Shown in pieces: positions 33,629 through 43,305 of a DNA stretch of 64,000 nt; within the stretch, counting starts at the first letter, position 1, and each line of letters begins with the position of its first letter. This DNA is from Xenoacremonium recifei (Eukaryota > Ascomycota > Sordariomycetes > Hypocreales > Nectriaceae). A model generated the notes under the pieces. It was not told the DNA's origin. It saw only the letters and a program-made list of their open reading frames with translations, and made no database searches. The stretch spans positions 124,001 through 188,000 of the forward strand of contig WOFQ01000014.1 in the NCBI GenBank assembly GCA_012184525.1, written 5' to 3'. The position numbers were made by a program, and so were the translations under genes.

Positions 33629-34796
33629 ATGCCTCCCTCCGGTGCCAAGGCAAACTACAAGTCCTACGAGGCTCAGGCCCGTATGGTCCGCGCGATCGTC
33701 GCCGCCCATCCCGAGGTGAAATGGAACTACAAGGGTGAGTGGTTCATATCTGCTTTGTCTTCTCACAGCCCCTCGCACCAACACTCATCACACTGCACCT
33801 CAATTTTCCCCAGGAGTCTAAAATTGACTCGTCGCCCCAGAGATTGTGGCCTGTTACGGGTCTGATATGACTGATCATGCCTTGAACCATCGGTTCCGCC
33901 GCCTGCGTTCTCAGGCCCTCGTCATCCGCTATGGCCGTGAGCAAGGCCTCGACATGAAGGACCTCACAACGGACGACAAGGATCTGCCGAGCACTCAGGA
34001 TACGATCGACACAGACAGTACGCTTCTCCATCTCGAGACCGTAGCAGGAACAAAGTGGCTCCTGCTATCCTCGTTTTAGTTGTGACTCCTGGAACGCAAT
34101 TGCTAACTCCTAATTGCAGACATTGCCAAGTACTTCGGTCAGTCGACCCCCGATGGCATCGGTTTTCAGTTCCGTGGCATCAAGAAAGACGCCGAAATGC
34201 TTCGACAGGCCGCAATCAAGGGTGAAGACGTCGCCAGTTGCCTCGACCTTGGCTCGGGCACATCTGGCACAGCCCCTATGACGCCCTCCAAGCCAACCCC
34301 TTTCCGCCAGGCCCTCTCTCGCGCCAGCACTGGCAAACGTTCCCGCACCACGCCGGTCATCAAGTCGCTGGGCTCTTCGGATGATGACATCGAGGACATT
34401 GATGACTTCAGCGAGCTTGATCAGACGCCCTCCAAGCGTCCCAAGGCTACCGCCCGCGGTGGTCGCAAAACGACACCTTCTCGCAAGGCCGCTGTCCGCG
34501 CGGACGCTACTATGGCCGAAGCTGCGGCTGTTGCTCAGATGCCGTCCTCAGGCGAGCCGTCACCCCCTGAGATTGACCTGACGTTTCACATGCCGGCTGC
34601 CAGAATGGCACCAGCTCCGGCTGTGCCAGCTCGTGCTCAGCCCAGCATCTTCGGCGATGTCGATGTCAAGCCCAGCATTGCTATGCCCGCGGAGCCGACC
34701 ATTCGCACCGACTACATGAACCATGGCCTGGACAGCTTCGACGATGCCTACTATGGCGAGTCGACTGAGTTCAACCCGTACAGCACTGAGTTTTAG
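33629..34796 (+). CDS. Unrecognised fungal protein, probably nuclear
   Basis: A three-exon gene of 319 aa: exons 33629-33734, 33841-34017 and 34120-34796. The introns are 106 and 102 bp; the second has a perfect TGCTAAC branch. The N-terminal 70 residues form a compact, helix-rich, basic block (ARMVRAIVAAHPEVKWNYKE, DHALNHRFRRLRSQALVIR) whose tryptophan and basic-helix pattern recalls a SANT/Myb-like DNA-binding unit. After a spacer comes a conserved-looking motif YFGQSTPDGIGFQFRGIKKD near residue 98-117. The rest is low complexity: Ser/Thr/Pro, an acidic run (SSDDDIEDIDDF) and basic patches (SKRPKATARGGRKT) that can serve as nuclear-localisation signals. I do not recognise a named family and infer only a nuclear, possibly chromatin- or DNA-associated, role. 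Confidence 0.85.
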
Positions 34797-35284
34797 ACTC
34801 ATCAACTCCTCGCTGCAGTCAGGACTACGGCCTGACATTTGATTTATGGGCGTTCAGGGGGAAGGGAACGGATATCCAGCTCTTTCTTTCTATCTCTTCT
34901 CTTATGTCGTTTAGTTGAGTTGCTATTGCAGGGACATGGTATGGCTTTCGGAGGTCAGGAGGACCGCAAGGGCGAAAACGGCGAAGGGTGTCGTACGTAT
35001 GTGAGCACGGTGGGATATGGCGAAAACGCGAAGCACATCGGAACAAGGGAATGGTTGATGTTTAGCAACGGAAACATCTCGCAACGAGATTACTTATAGC
35101 TGTAGATAGCAAGCCGCAACAGGGAATGAAAATCATGCGCAGGATGTCTCCTCCATTGGCGTGACAGTGATCATCGCTTTATGGCGGTCTCTTTGAAGTC
35201 AACAGTTTTGAGGTATCAACATTCTCTACCTTATTCCAATGTGCAGTATAGAATACATGTAACTACAAAACGCACATTGCCTCC
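34797..35284. other. Convergent 3' intergenic region
   Basis: About 490 bp between the stop codons of the unrecognised nuclear protein gene and MTHFR. AT-rich 3'UTR-like sequence, no gene. Confidence 0.5.
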
Positions 35285-37294
35285 TTACGCCAACAACTCC
35301 CACAACGCATCCTTCTCGACATAGTCGTGATGAATCAGGTTAACCAGCCAGCAGTCCTCCTTAATGGCATTCAACAGCTTCTCGCTCTCCGACCCCCGGC
35401 CATACACGCGCGCCCACTCGCCCCAGATACCAAACGCCTCCTCGCTCCACGCGCGGAAGCTGACCTCCTCGATGATCGTGGGCGTGATGATCTCCTTGCC
35501 GGGGAACACGCCCCAGGTGACGGCGTTGGTGCTTGCGCCGTCGCTGCTGACGCCGCCGCTGGAGTCCGACGAGAGGAACTCGCCGCGCGCGTTGCTGGCG
35601 TAGAAGGCGACGGACGAGTTGCCGCGGATCTTGGTCTGCAGGGCGGTCCAGTCGGCTGAGGGGATGAAGAACTCGACGAAGCACTTCTGGAAGACGAAGC
35701 CGTTGGTCGGGCCCCAGCCGAATGTGGCATCTGTAGAGCGAAGACCGTTGACGGGCGGCTGTGAGGCGACGGTCCACCATCCTTTGCTGTTGAGCTTCAG
35801 GAGGTGAGGCTGGATGGTTGAGCTCTCGGCGAGGAGCTCCTCCTCGCTCCAAGGAATGGCCGAGAGCTCTCCCTGGATGTGCTTGACGAAGAGGTCGCTG
35901 ATGTCCTGCCGTGTCTTCGGGTAGCCCCAGAGCTTGACGGCTTGGGTGATTGACATGTGCAGGCTGACTCCGTAGCCGTCAATCTCGCCGTACGCCGGGG
36001 ATCGAGCGTCGCCAAAGCGGCCGTTGGGGAAGTCATCCCAGGTAGCTTCCCTACCGAGAACACCTTCTCCCTCAGAAATGGCGAGAGTGTTGGCGCGCGT
36101 GTTGATGGCCTCTGCAGGGATGGCTGCCTCTTGGCCGGATGCCTCCCACTCGGGATGAACCGTGGGACGACCTCCGACGATGACACGGTTGTGAGGGTCA
36201 GAGCCGACAGAAGAGTGTCTTCGAGACGCTCGGGAATGGCTATTGGCTCGGAGATGTGTGCTGCTGTTACTGCCATTAACCTGAACTGCAGGTATGGGAA
36301 TAGCCTCATCGACCACCACGACCGCTTCCTCGTCCGAAGGGGGATCGGGGATCAGGTTCGTCCGCTCAAGGATGAAAGAAACTGCCTTTTCCAAGTTGAG
36401 GGTATAGAAGTGGAAACCCTTGGGCCCGGGACTCCGACTCTTGATCTCTTTGATTTCCTCGATCAACTCACTGACAATGTCGACTCCAACCTGTTTCACA
36501 CGTTCGTCGTCTCCCTTTGCCGCGTTCAGCCTCGCCAATATGTGGTCAGGAATCTTGGCGTGGCTTAGCTTGGTCGTTCGCTTGATCATTTGGTAGCTCT
36601 GAATAGGCATCAGTCCCGGGATCAGGGGAATCGTCTTGAAGACACCGCTGGGATGCTCGCGCAAAGTCTTCTCGAAGTTGTCGTAGGCCTTGATGTCGAA
36701 GAAGAGCTGGGTCATGATGAAGTCGGCACCGGCTTTCGTCTTGTCGACAAGGTACGGCAAGTCGTGGGCAAGACTCTGGCCCAAGGGATGGCTCTCATCC
36801 GCATGACCCTCGGGATACGCTGCCACACCGATACAGAAGTAGTCCCCGTACTTCTTGCGGATGTATTTGACCAGGTCGATGGCCCAGACGAAGTCCTCTC
36901 CACCATCATCTTCGCTGTCTTCGGGGTCGCGATACTCCTCCCGCCGCGGAGGATCACCTCTCAAAGCTAGGATGTTGCGAATACCCAGGGCTTTGGCATC
37001 TTCCAGCGCCTTGTCCACTAGTTTTCGGCTCATGTTGGTGCACGTCAGATGGAGACATGTTGTCATGCCCAGTTCCCTTTGGCAGAGCTCTGCTAACTCC
37101 AGACTCTTCTGCGCGGTCGTGCCACCAGCGCCCCATGTGACATTGACGAACAGCGGCCGCAATGCTCGCTCCATCCGGGTAAGTCGGTCGCGCAGGTTGG
37201 AGAAGCCCATTGCGGTCTTGGGCGGGAAGAACTCGAGGGAGAAGTAGGTGCCATCGGCCGGCAAAGCGGCGATGAGGTCCGTAATCTTGTCCAT
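35285..37294 (-). CDS. MET12: Methylenetetrahydrofolate reductase, MET12 type
   Basis: Single exon. From the ATG at 37294 (MDKITDLIAALP) it gives 669 aa, close to yeast Met12 (657 aa). An in-frame ATG at 37432 would add 46 Ser/Thr/Pro-rich residues. The N-terminal catalytic TIM barrel shows FSLEFFPPKT, FVNVTWGAGGTTAQKSLELA, CLHLTCTNM, ILALRGDPPR, CIGVAAYPEGH, ADFIMTQLFFD and IPLIPGLMPIQSY, the FAD- and folate-binding motifs of the family. The C-terminal regulatory half (GEIDGYGVSL, LWGYPKTRQDISDLFVKHI, KGWWTVASQPPVNG, GPTNGFVFQKCFVEFF) is the fungal MTHFR C-terminal domain. It reduces 5,10-methylene-THF to 5-methyl-THF for methionine synthesis. The motif spellings are nearer Met12 than the second yeast isozyme Met13, whose counterpart is not in this window. 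Confidence 0.95.
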   Translation of the reverse strand: MDKITDLIAALPADGTYFSLEFFPPKTAMGFSNLRDRLTRMERALRPLFVNVTWGAGGTTAQKSLELAELCQRELGMTTCLHLTCTNMSRKLVDKALEDAKALGIRNILALRGDPPRREEYRDPEDSEDDGGEDFVWAIDLVKYIRKKYGDYFCIGVAAYPEGHADESHPLGQSLAHDLPYLVDKTKAGADFIMTQLFFDIKAYDNFEKTLREHPSGVFKTIPLIPGLMPIQSYQMIKRTTKLSHAKIPDHILARLNAAKGDDERVKQVGVDIVSELIEEIKEIKSRSPGPKGFHFYTLNLEKAVSFILERTNLIPDPPSDEEAVVVVDEAIPIPAVQVNGSNSSTHLRANSHSRASRRHSSVGSDPHNRVIVGGRPTVHPEWEASGQEAAIPAEAINTRANTLAISEGEGVLGREATWDDFPNGRFGDARSPAYGEIDGYGVSLHMSITQAVKLWGYPKTRQDISDLFVKHIQGELSAIPWSEEELLAESSTIQPHLLKLNSKGWWTVASQPPVNGLRSTDATFGWGPTNGFVFQKCFVEFFIPSADWTALQTKIRGNSSVAFYASNARGEFLSSDSSGGVSSDGASTNAVTWGVFPGKEIITPTIIEEVSFRAWSEEAFGIWGEWARVYGRGSESEKLLNAIKEDCWLVNLIHHDYVEKDALWELLA

Positions 37295-37872
37295 CGCGAT
37301 GGCGTCTTTGGAGTTGTTGCTCGTTTCGCAGGCTGTTGTGTATCGTTGCGGGACAGGAGGCGTCGGAGTCAGAGATCCCTCCAAGGAATCGTCGGTGACT
37401 CGATCGGGGGAGGAGGCTCTGGAAGTCCCCAATGGGAGCGCGGAAGGGACAGTGTGGCTGACTAAATACGGCTCGAGCAGGACCTATATATCGGCATTGA
37501 CGCCAGGAAAACAAGAGCCTTTGTGTGTGTTGCGGCCCGTCGCGATGTTTGGTGGTCAAAACTCCAAGCCAGACCCCTCCTTGTCTCTATCGCGAGCCCC
37601 AAGTTTTAATGGCGGGGCATTTTCCCATAGCGGGGTCCGTCTTCGGCTTAGGCATGACGCACCTGAGCCAACAGGGGTACCTGCGGGTACTTTTCCTGCA
37701 GGGCGCTGGCACGCCAATTCCCCAATGCCGGCGAGGTACCGGAATGGTCTGAGCTCCTGAATTTTTGAACTCGCATTATTACCTGTGACCAGCCGTAGGG
37801 GAAGTTGCGCCGTTCAACTTCGACTTCAATTCCTCCCTCCGCCTCTATCTCTCGCAATATGCGAATCTCCTG
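37295..37872. promoter_or_regulatory. Divergent promoter, MTHFR / mitochondrial LeuRS
   Basis: About 580 bp between divergent starts. I see no CACGTG or other clear sulphur-regulon element. A short upstream open frame (ATGCGAATCTCCTGA, five codons with stop) begins at 37859, overlapping the LeuRS leader immediately before its start codon. Confidence 0.45.
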
Positions 37873-40816
37873 ATGCCGCTGCTGCATGGAAGGCTTGTAA
37901 GCTGCGGTGCGGCCCGCCGCGCTCTGCCGCGCTGCATATCAAGCTCAAGCTCGACGAACATCACGCGTCGCCCAGCCTTTGGCCCGAACAAGCTCCACGA
38001 TGCCCTCACACTCTCTCGAAGATGGTACGCGGTCGATCTCTTGTCGCTAGATGAGAAGTGGCGCAAGCAATGGAAGGAATCCGAGGATGCGGGAGATACT
38101 GCTGGTTCAAACAACCCCAGCGGCAACAGTCATTTTGTCCTCCCCATGTTTCCGTATCCCTCGGGGAAGCTTCATCTTGGCCACCTGCGGGTCTACTCAA
38201 TCGCCGATGTCACTGCACGCTTTAGGAGACTCAAGGGCGACAAGGTGATGTTGACGATGGGATGGGACGCCTTCGGATTGCCGGCCGAGAATGCAGCTTT
38301 GGAACGAGGCATCAACCCGGAGACCTGGACGAGGAGCAACATTGCCAAGATGAAGGAGCAGCTGGGGTTCATGAATGGTAGCTGGGACTGGGATCGCGTA
38401 AGTGTGGCCATTCTCCAGCAAAATCTCGTTGGGGGCTGACTCGTTGGCGCAGGAATTGACGACCTGCGACGCGGAATTCTACAAGCATACCCAGAAGCTC
38501 TTCTTGATGCTCCACGAACGCGGCCTTGCCTACCAAGCCGAAGCCGAAGTCAATTACGATCCCGTCGACAAGACAGTTCTGGCCAATGAGCAGGTGGATT
38601 CGAATGGCTGCTCTTGGAGGTCTGGCGCCAAGGTCGAGAAGCGCAAGCTGAAGCAGTGGTTCTTCAAAATCTCAGAATTCCGTGAGGCTTTACTGCAAGA
38701 CCTTGAAGTTCTCGCCAAGGACAATGCGTGGCCCGAACGAGTACTCGCTCAGCAGCGAAATTGGCTCGGAAAGTCGACGGGAGCCTTGGTCAAGTTTCCT
38801 GTGCTGGCCATGGGTCACGACATCAAAGCTGCCATTGAAGTCTACACGACCCGACCCGACACTCTGTACGGAGCTCAATACGTCGCTCTTGCGTCTACGC
38901 ACCCTATCGTGGCTGAGTTGGCCAAGAAAGACCCAGAGCTCCAGGCGTTCATCGACACGATCCCTGGTTTGCCCGCCGACTCCAAAGTGGGCTATCTTCT
39001 GCCACACGTGCGGGCTATTAACCCCCTGGCGTATCACGAAGACACCCCTGAGGCTACCAAGGTCTCAATCCCGGTCTATGTTGCGCCGTATGTTCTGGGA
39101 GACTATGGCGAAGGCGCAGTCATGGGCGTCCCGGGCCACGATATCAGGGACCACGCCTTTTGGAAACATCACCACTTTGACCAACCGATTAGGACCGTTC
39201 TCGCCGCCTCGGAGGACGAGTCCACCACAGCCATGTTGAACGAGCCCTTTGTGGACCATGGTATCATGACGGAGCACAGCGGACCCTTCAAGGGTAAACA
39301 ATCTGCTGCGGCCGGTCTCGAGGTTGTCAAGTTGCTGGAGGGCGCCGGCCTTGCTCAACCGATGGAGAAGTGGCGGCTTCGCGACTGGCTCATCAGTCGT
39401 CAGAGATATTGGGGCACCCCGATCCCTATTGTCCATTGCGACTCATGCGGTGCGGTGCCTGTTCCTGATGACCAGCTCCCGGTGAAGCTTCCCGAAGTCG
39501 ACGGCCATTGGGCTGAGGGCAAGACAGGCAACCCGCTTGAGAAGACTCCTGACTTTGTCAACACTACATGTCCCAAGTGTGATGGCCCTGCGCGCAGAGA
39601 CACGGACACCATGGACACGTTTGTCGATTCGAGTTGGTACTTTGCTCGATATGTTGACCCCCACAACGAGCAGCAAATGTTCTCTCCCGAGGCGGCAAAG
39701 AATCTGCCTGTGGACACATATATCGGCGGCATCGAGCACGCTATCCTGCATCTACTCTACGCGCGATTCGTCTACAAGTTCTTATCCACTACTTCCTTGC
39801 TCCCACAGTACGATGCGAGTGATTCCGTCGCCGAGCCCTTCACACGCCTGGTCAGTCAAGGTATGGTCCACGGCCGGACTTACATCGACCCCTCGAGCAG
39901 TCGCTTCCTTAAGCCTGACGAGGTCGACCTCACGGACCCTGCGAAGCCCAAGGTCGTAGCCACAGGCGAGCTCGCCACTATTTCCTTTGAGAAGATGTCC
40001 AAGTCTAAGCACAACGGCGTCGACCCTCTCGAGTGCATCTCCAAGCACGGCGCCGACGCCACACGAGCGCACATGCTCTTCCAAGCCCCTGTTGGCGACG
40101 TGCTCAACTGGGACGAGGCCAAGATCACGGGCATCACGCGCTGGCTACAGCGCCTGCACGACTACATCGTGGCTCTCCCGCCTGCGCCTGAAGCTGCCCC
40201 TGAACCCAAGGACTACCTCGCAGCCAAGTTCGAGAACCTCAGCAAGGCATCCCCCGCGGAGCTCCAGCAATGGGATGCCGACGTCGCCGTCTGGCGCGAC
40301 GTCCAGCGCTCCATCAGCCTCGTCTCCGCCGCCTACGAAGACATCTACGCCCTCAACACCGTCATCTCCCACCTCATGATCCTCACCAACACCCTCCTCG
40401 CCCACCCCACCGCCGCACCCCCCATCAAACACGCCGCCGCCCGCACCCTCATCACCATGATAGCGCCCGTCACGCCCGCCTTCGCCGAAGAATGCTGGTC
40501 CGTCCTGCATCCCTCCGCCCCCTCCCTCTTCGCCTCCGAGGCCTTCCCCGCCGTCGACGGCTCGGCTTCCGCACCGATGCTCCAGCCGCGCCGCCAGCCG
40601 TGCGCCGTGCAGGTCAATGGCCGGGTGCGCGGCGTCGTGGATATCCCGCCGCCGCCGAAGGAGCTGCAGGGCGAGGCGCTGCGTGAGTGGATGGTGCGTG
40701 AGATTCTGGCGACGGAGGAGGGACAGGCGCGCTTTGGGGAGGGCGCGTATGATCTGCGAAGCGCGAAGAGGGCTGTTGCGGTGCGCGGGGGTAAGACGAT
40801 CAACTTTGTGCTCTAG
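37873..40816 (+). CDS. NAM2: Leucyl-tRNA synthetase, mitochondrial
   Basis: A two-exon gene of 962 aa. Exon 1 is 37873-38397, the intron 38398-38452 (55 bp, GTAAGT donor, CTGAC branch, GCAG acceptor) and exon 2 38453-40816. Residues 1-50 are Arg/Ser-rich without acids (a mitochondrial presequence), probably cut near RRWYA. This is the bacterial-type class I synthetase: HIGH-type motif HLGH in [28 protein letters not shown], the CP1 editing domain ([19 protein letters not shown]), and KMSKS in [14 protein letters not shown]. The anticodon-binding and C-terminal domains follow, ending in [10 protein letters not shown]. It charges mitochondrial tRNA-Leu. In Saccharomyces the homologue Nam2 and in Neurospora leu-5 also help group I intron splicing; whether this protein does is not visible. 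A five-codon upstream open frame precedes the start. Confidence 0.96.
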
Positions 40817-41253
40817 AGTGTACTTGTACGTGTAAGCTGTGAGTGTAAGTGTAGCTAGCTGTTGTGCAGGGGGTGCTTGTTGTATGATAGACCAGACGGA
40901 TGCGGATAGAAGATGATACAGGTTTACATCGGCCTCCTACAATACTAAGGAATAGATACCCGGCTCTAACCTGCATGTCGACAAGTGATTCTCACATCAG
41001 CAATGACGAGGCGGTCAAAGACGATCCGCACTCTATGCAACCTCTATGTCAGGTCCTCTACATCTCGCAATTCAGGTACCCAGCTAGGAAATCCCAGCTG
41101 TCGCTATAGGTAATCTTGCTGATGGCGCTCACCTGTCAAAATGCAGCTGACCGAGCTCATCCATCCTGTGGAGAGTCAGATGCGGAGCTCTCTTCTAACA
41201 ACCCCTCGACCTCCCGTCATCTCTCCCTTCCACCACCAACCACCCCCCTCCCA
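40817..41253. other. Intergenic region between LeuRS and the small membrane protein gene
   Basis: About 440 bp: LeuRS 3' end, then a leader that becomes CT/CA-rich near 41200. No gene is seen. Confidence 0.45.
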
Positions 41254-41718
41254 ATGGCGCATCCCATCCCCCTCCCCTACCGCATCCTCCTGCTCTACAT
41301 CGAGCCCCCCCTCGCCCTCATCGGCGCTCTCACGCTCCACTTCCAGCCGGCCACATTCCTCGCCTCCATGACGCCGCAGCCTACCTCCGCCGCAGCGCTG
41401 CGCTCCGTGCGCGTGCTGACCGACCAGCTGGCCGTGTTCATGCTGGTCTTCGCGTTTAACCTGGCGGTTGTGCTGCGGACGACGCGCGATGTGCGCACCT
41501 GGCGGGTGCTCTGCGCGGGCATGCTGCTGTCGGATGTGTTGACTACGGGGGCGAGTGTGCGCGAGCTGGGCTGGGATGTGACGTTGTCGCCGAGTCGGTG
41601 GCGGGCTGACGAATGGATCAACTTTGGCGTGCTGGGCGTTATGGGGTTGGCAAGGCTTGCTCTCGTATTAGGGATTGGGTTGCCCCGTGAGGGACACGTC
41701 AAGGTGAAGACGGGATGA
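41254..41718 (+). CDS. Small four-helix integral membrane protein of unknown function (DUF7704-like)
   Basis: Single exon, 154 aa from the ATG at 41254 (MAHPIPLPYRILLLYIEPP). An in-frame upstream ATG at 41116 would add polar residues unlike the rest, so I reject it. Four hydrophobic segments lie at about 10-29, 55-76, 85-105 and 128-148, joined by short loops. YRILLLYIEPPLALIGA at the start and DQLAVFMLVFAFNLAV in helix 2 resemble small fungal membrane proteins now grouped as DUF7704. No signal peptide or catalytic motif is visible. Confidence 0.75.
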   Translation: MAHPIPLPYRILLLYIEPPLALIGALTLHFQPATFLASMTPQPTSAAALRSVRVLTDQLAVFMLVFAFNLAVVLRTTRDVRTWRVLCAGMLLSDVLTTGASVRELGWDVTLSPSRWRADEWINFGVLGVMGLARLALVLGIGLPREGHVKVKTG

Positions 41719-42179
41719 TGGTGTTAGGCGAGGTGCTCGTTTTGGGTCTCAGTCCGGTTGGTGGCCAGCTGAACGTCTCAGCTGCCATGCACAAGTTGGG
41801 ATATACGAAATATCGGACACTCAGCTGTAACGAAACAAGACCAACCTTGTTGATCTGCACACTCTTTCAACGCAATATCCTCGGGGGGTCCAATCAACAC
41901 TTAAAGCAACCAAGAATCAAAATGGGGAAGCATGCTGCTTGTTAATAACCTAGAACCGGAAGTGGCTCAATGCTAGCAAATCAATACACCCGAATTTATA
42001 GCAACCCCAACGCCTCCCAATGCAAATACTCCCTGTATCCATGATAGGGTATGTATGCAACGTAAACGAATCGCTTCACAAGTCTTCAAAATAACATCCA
42101 CACCGCTAGTCTCGTCAAAATGAGTGTAACGCTGACGTCCACTAGGACATATCCCCGGCTCGGCTCAGCTCAGCTCAAC
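41719..42179. other. Convergent 3' intergenic region
   Basis: About 460 bp between two stop codons. AT-rich in 41980-42110. It ends in a CTCGGCTCAGCTCAGCTCAA repeat tract next to the cystinosin stop codon. Confidence 0.5.
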
Positions 42180-42183
42180 TCAG
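42153..42183. repeat. Imperfect (GCTCA)n tract at the cystinosin stop codon
   Basis: A run of GCTCG/GCTCA/ACTCA pentamers on the + strand abuts and slightly overlaps the last codons of the minus-strand cystinosin gene. Unit slippage here could shift the stop codon. Confidence 0.6.
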
Positions 42184-43305
42184 TCCAGCCTCCGCTCCTC
42201 ATCAGACAGCAGCCTTTGCCTCTCATTTGGAGGTCGACCGTCGCCGTTACTGTGACGGTAGACCACGTAGTGCTGAGCAATGAAAACGGCATCATACATC
42301 ATACTGATGTTGCCGAGGAAGAACTTGACCGGGTTACCAGTGATGCCGCTCCAGTCCCCCTGCAGATAGCTGTCGATGCCCTGCTGGCCCACGCTCAGGA
42401 CGCCGCCCGTAACGTCGAGCAGAATGGTCCAGATACTCCAGCCCTCAGTGCTCTTGTTCCTGTAGTTGGCGACGATCTGGGGCGTGTACTTGATAAGTGT
42501 CACTATCAGCTTCACGTAGCCCACCGCGTAGATGATGTCGAGAGCTGCCCAGTCGGTGGCTGGATCATTCCCCGCAGATCCAGCGACAACAAAGTAGGTC
42601 AAGACGACACCAAGGATGCAACCGGCGGAGATGCCGAGTATAAATCGGCTCGGGCGGTTGCCGGGGCTGGCGGGAAATCCCCAGAGGGTGCTATGGCCAA
42701 TGTACTGTGACGTGACAAGCACTGACAGCAGCAGCCCATGGAGCGCAAACGTAATATCGTTGAACTGGACCGTGGGCTCGAGGCCATGGTGTCGGGCGGC
42801 GTACTGAGAGCGAATGACCGGGGAGTAGTAGAACGCAACGTTGGAAACGAAGTATGCGGCGAAGCCTGTGGACAACACGAAATCAGTCAGCAACGTGCAA
42901 GAGCCAGCGGAAGCACATCCGAAATGCCATCGTCCCAGGTCATGGATCCTTGAGAGATGCAACAGTGATAGGGCATAAAGGGGTCCAGGGATGTCCTGAC
43001 CATCATGCCACGGCCAGGGTGCAACAAGGCAGCACAAAGCAGGACAGGGTGCCGAACGTGCGCGGGATGGCTGCAGCGTGGGATGCTCCAGAGGACAGAG
43101 TATTATTCGTCGACGCACGGCCAACATATCAAAGGACGTGGGAAGACTCACCGAGCACGTTGAGGAAGGGGAAGTCGATAGTGGTTCCAGACGTCGAGTG
43201 ACGTTTCCAGTTGAGCCAGGGTTGGGGATAGAACGAGGCACTCCAGGCGAGGAAGTAGACCCAGCCAAAGAGCGCCGAGAGGCCAGTGAGGAAGCTGACC
43301 GCCAT
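42180..43305 (-). CDS. Cystinosin-type lysosomal/vacuolar PQ-loop transporter (CTNS/ERS1 family)
   Basis: A two-exon gene of 279 aa. Exon 1 is 43305-43152 ([20 protein letters not shown]), the intron 43151-42866 (286 bp, the longest coding intron here, GTGAGT donor, CACAG acceptor) and exon 2 42865-42180. Seven hydrophobic segments carry the two PQ-loop motifs of the family: [17 protein letters not shown] in exon 1 and [19 protein letters not shown] in exon 2. [20 protein letters not shown] and [18 protein letters not shown] are also typical of cystinosin. Human CTNS exports cystine from lysosomes by proton symport and yeast Ers1 is its homologue, so cystine export from the vacuole or endosome is the likely role. 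The C-terminus is short and polar. A weaker alternative is another basic-amino-acid PQ-loop carrier. Confidence 0.87.
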
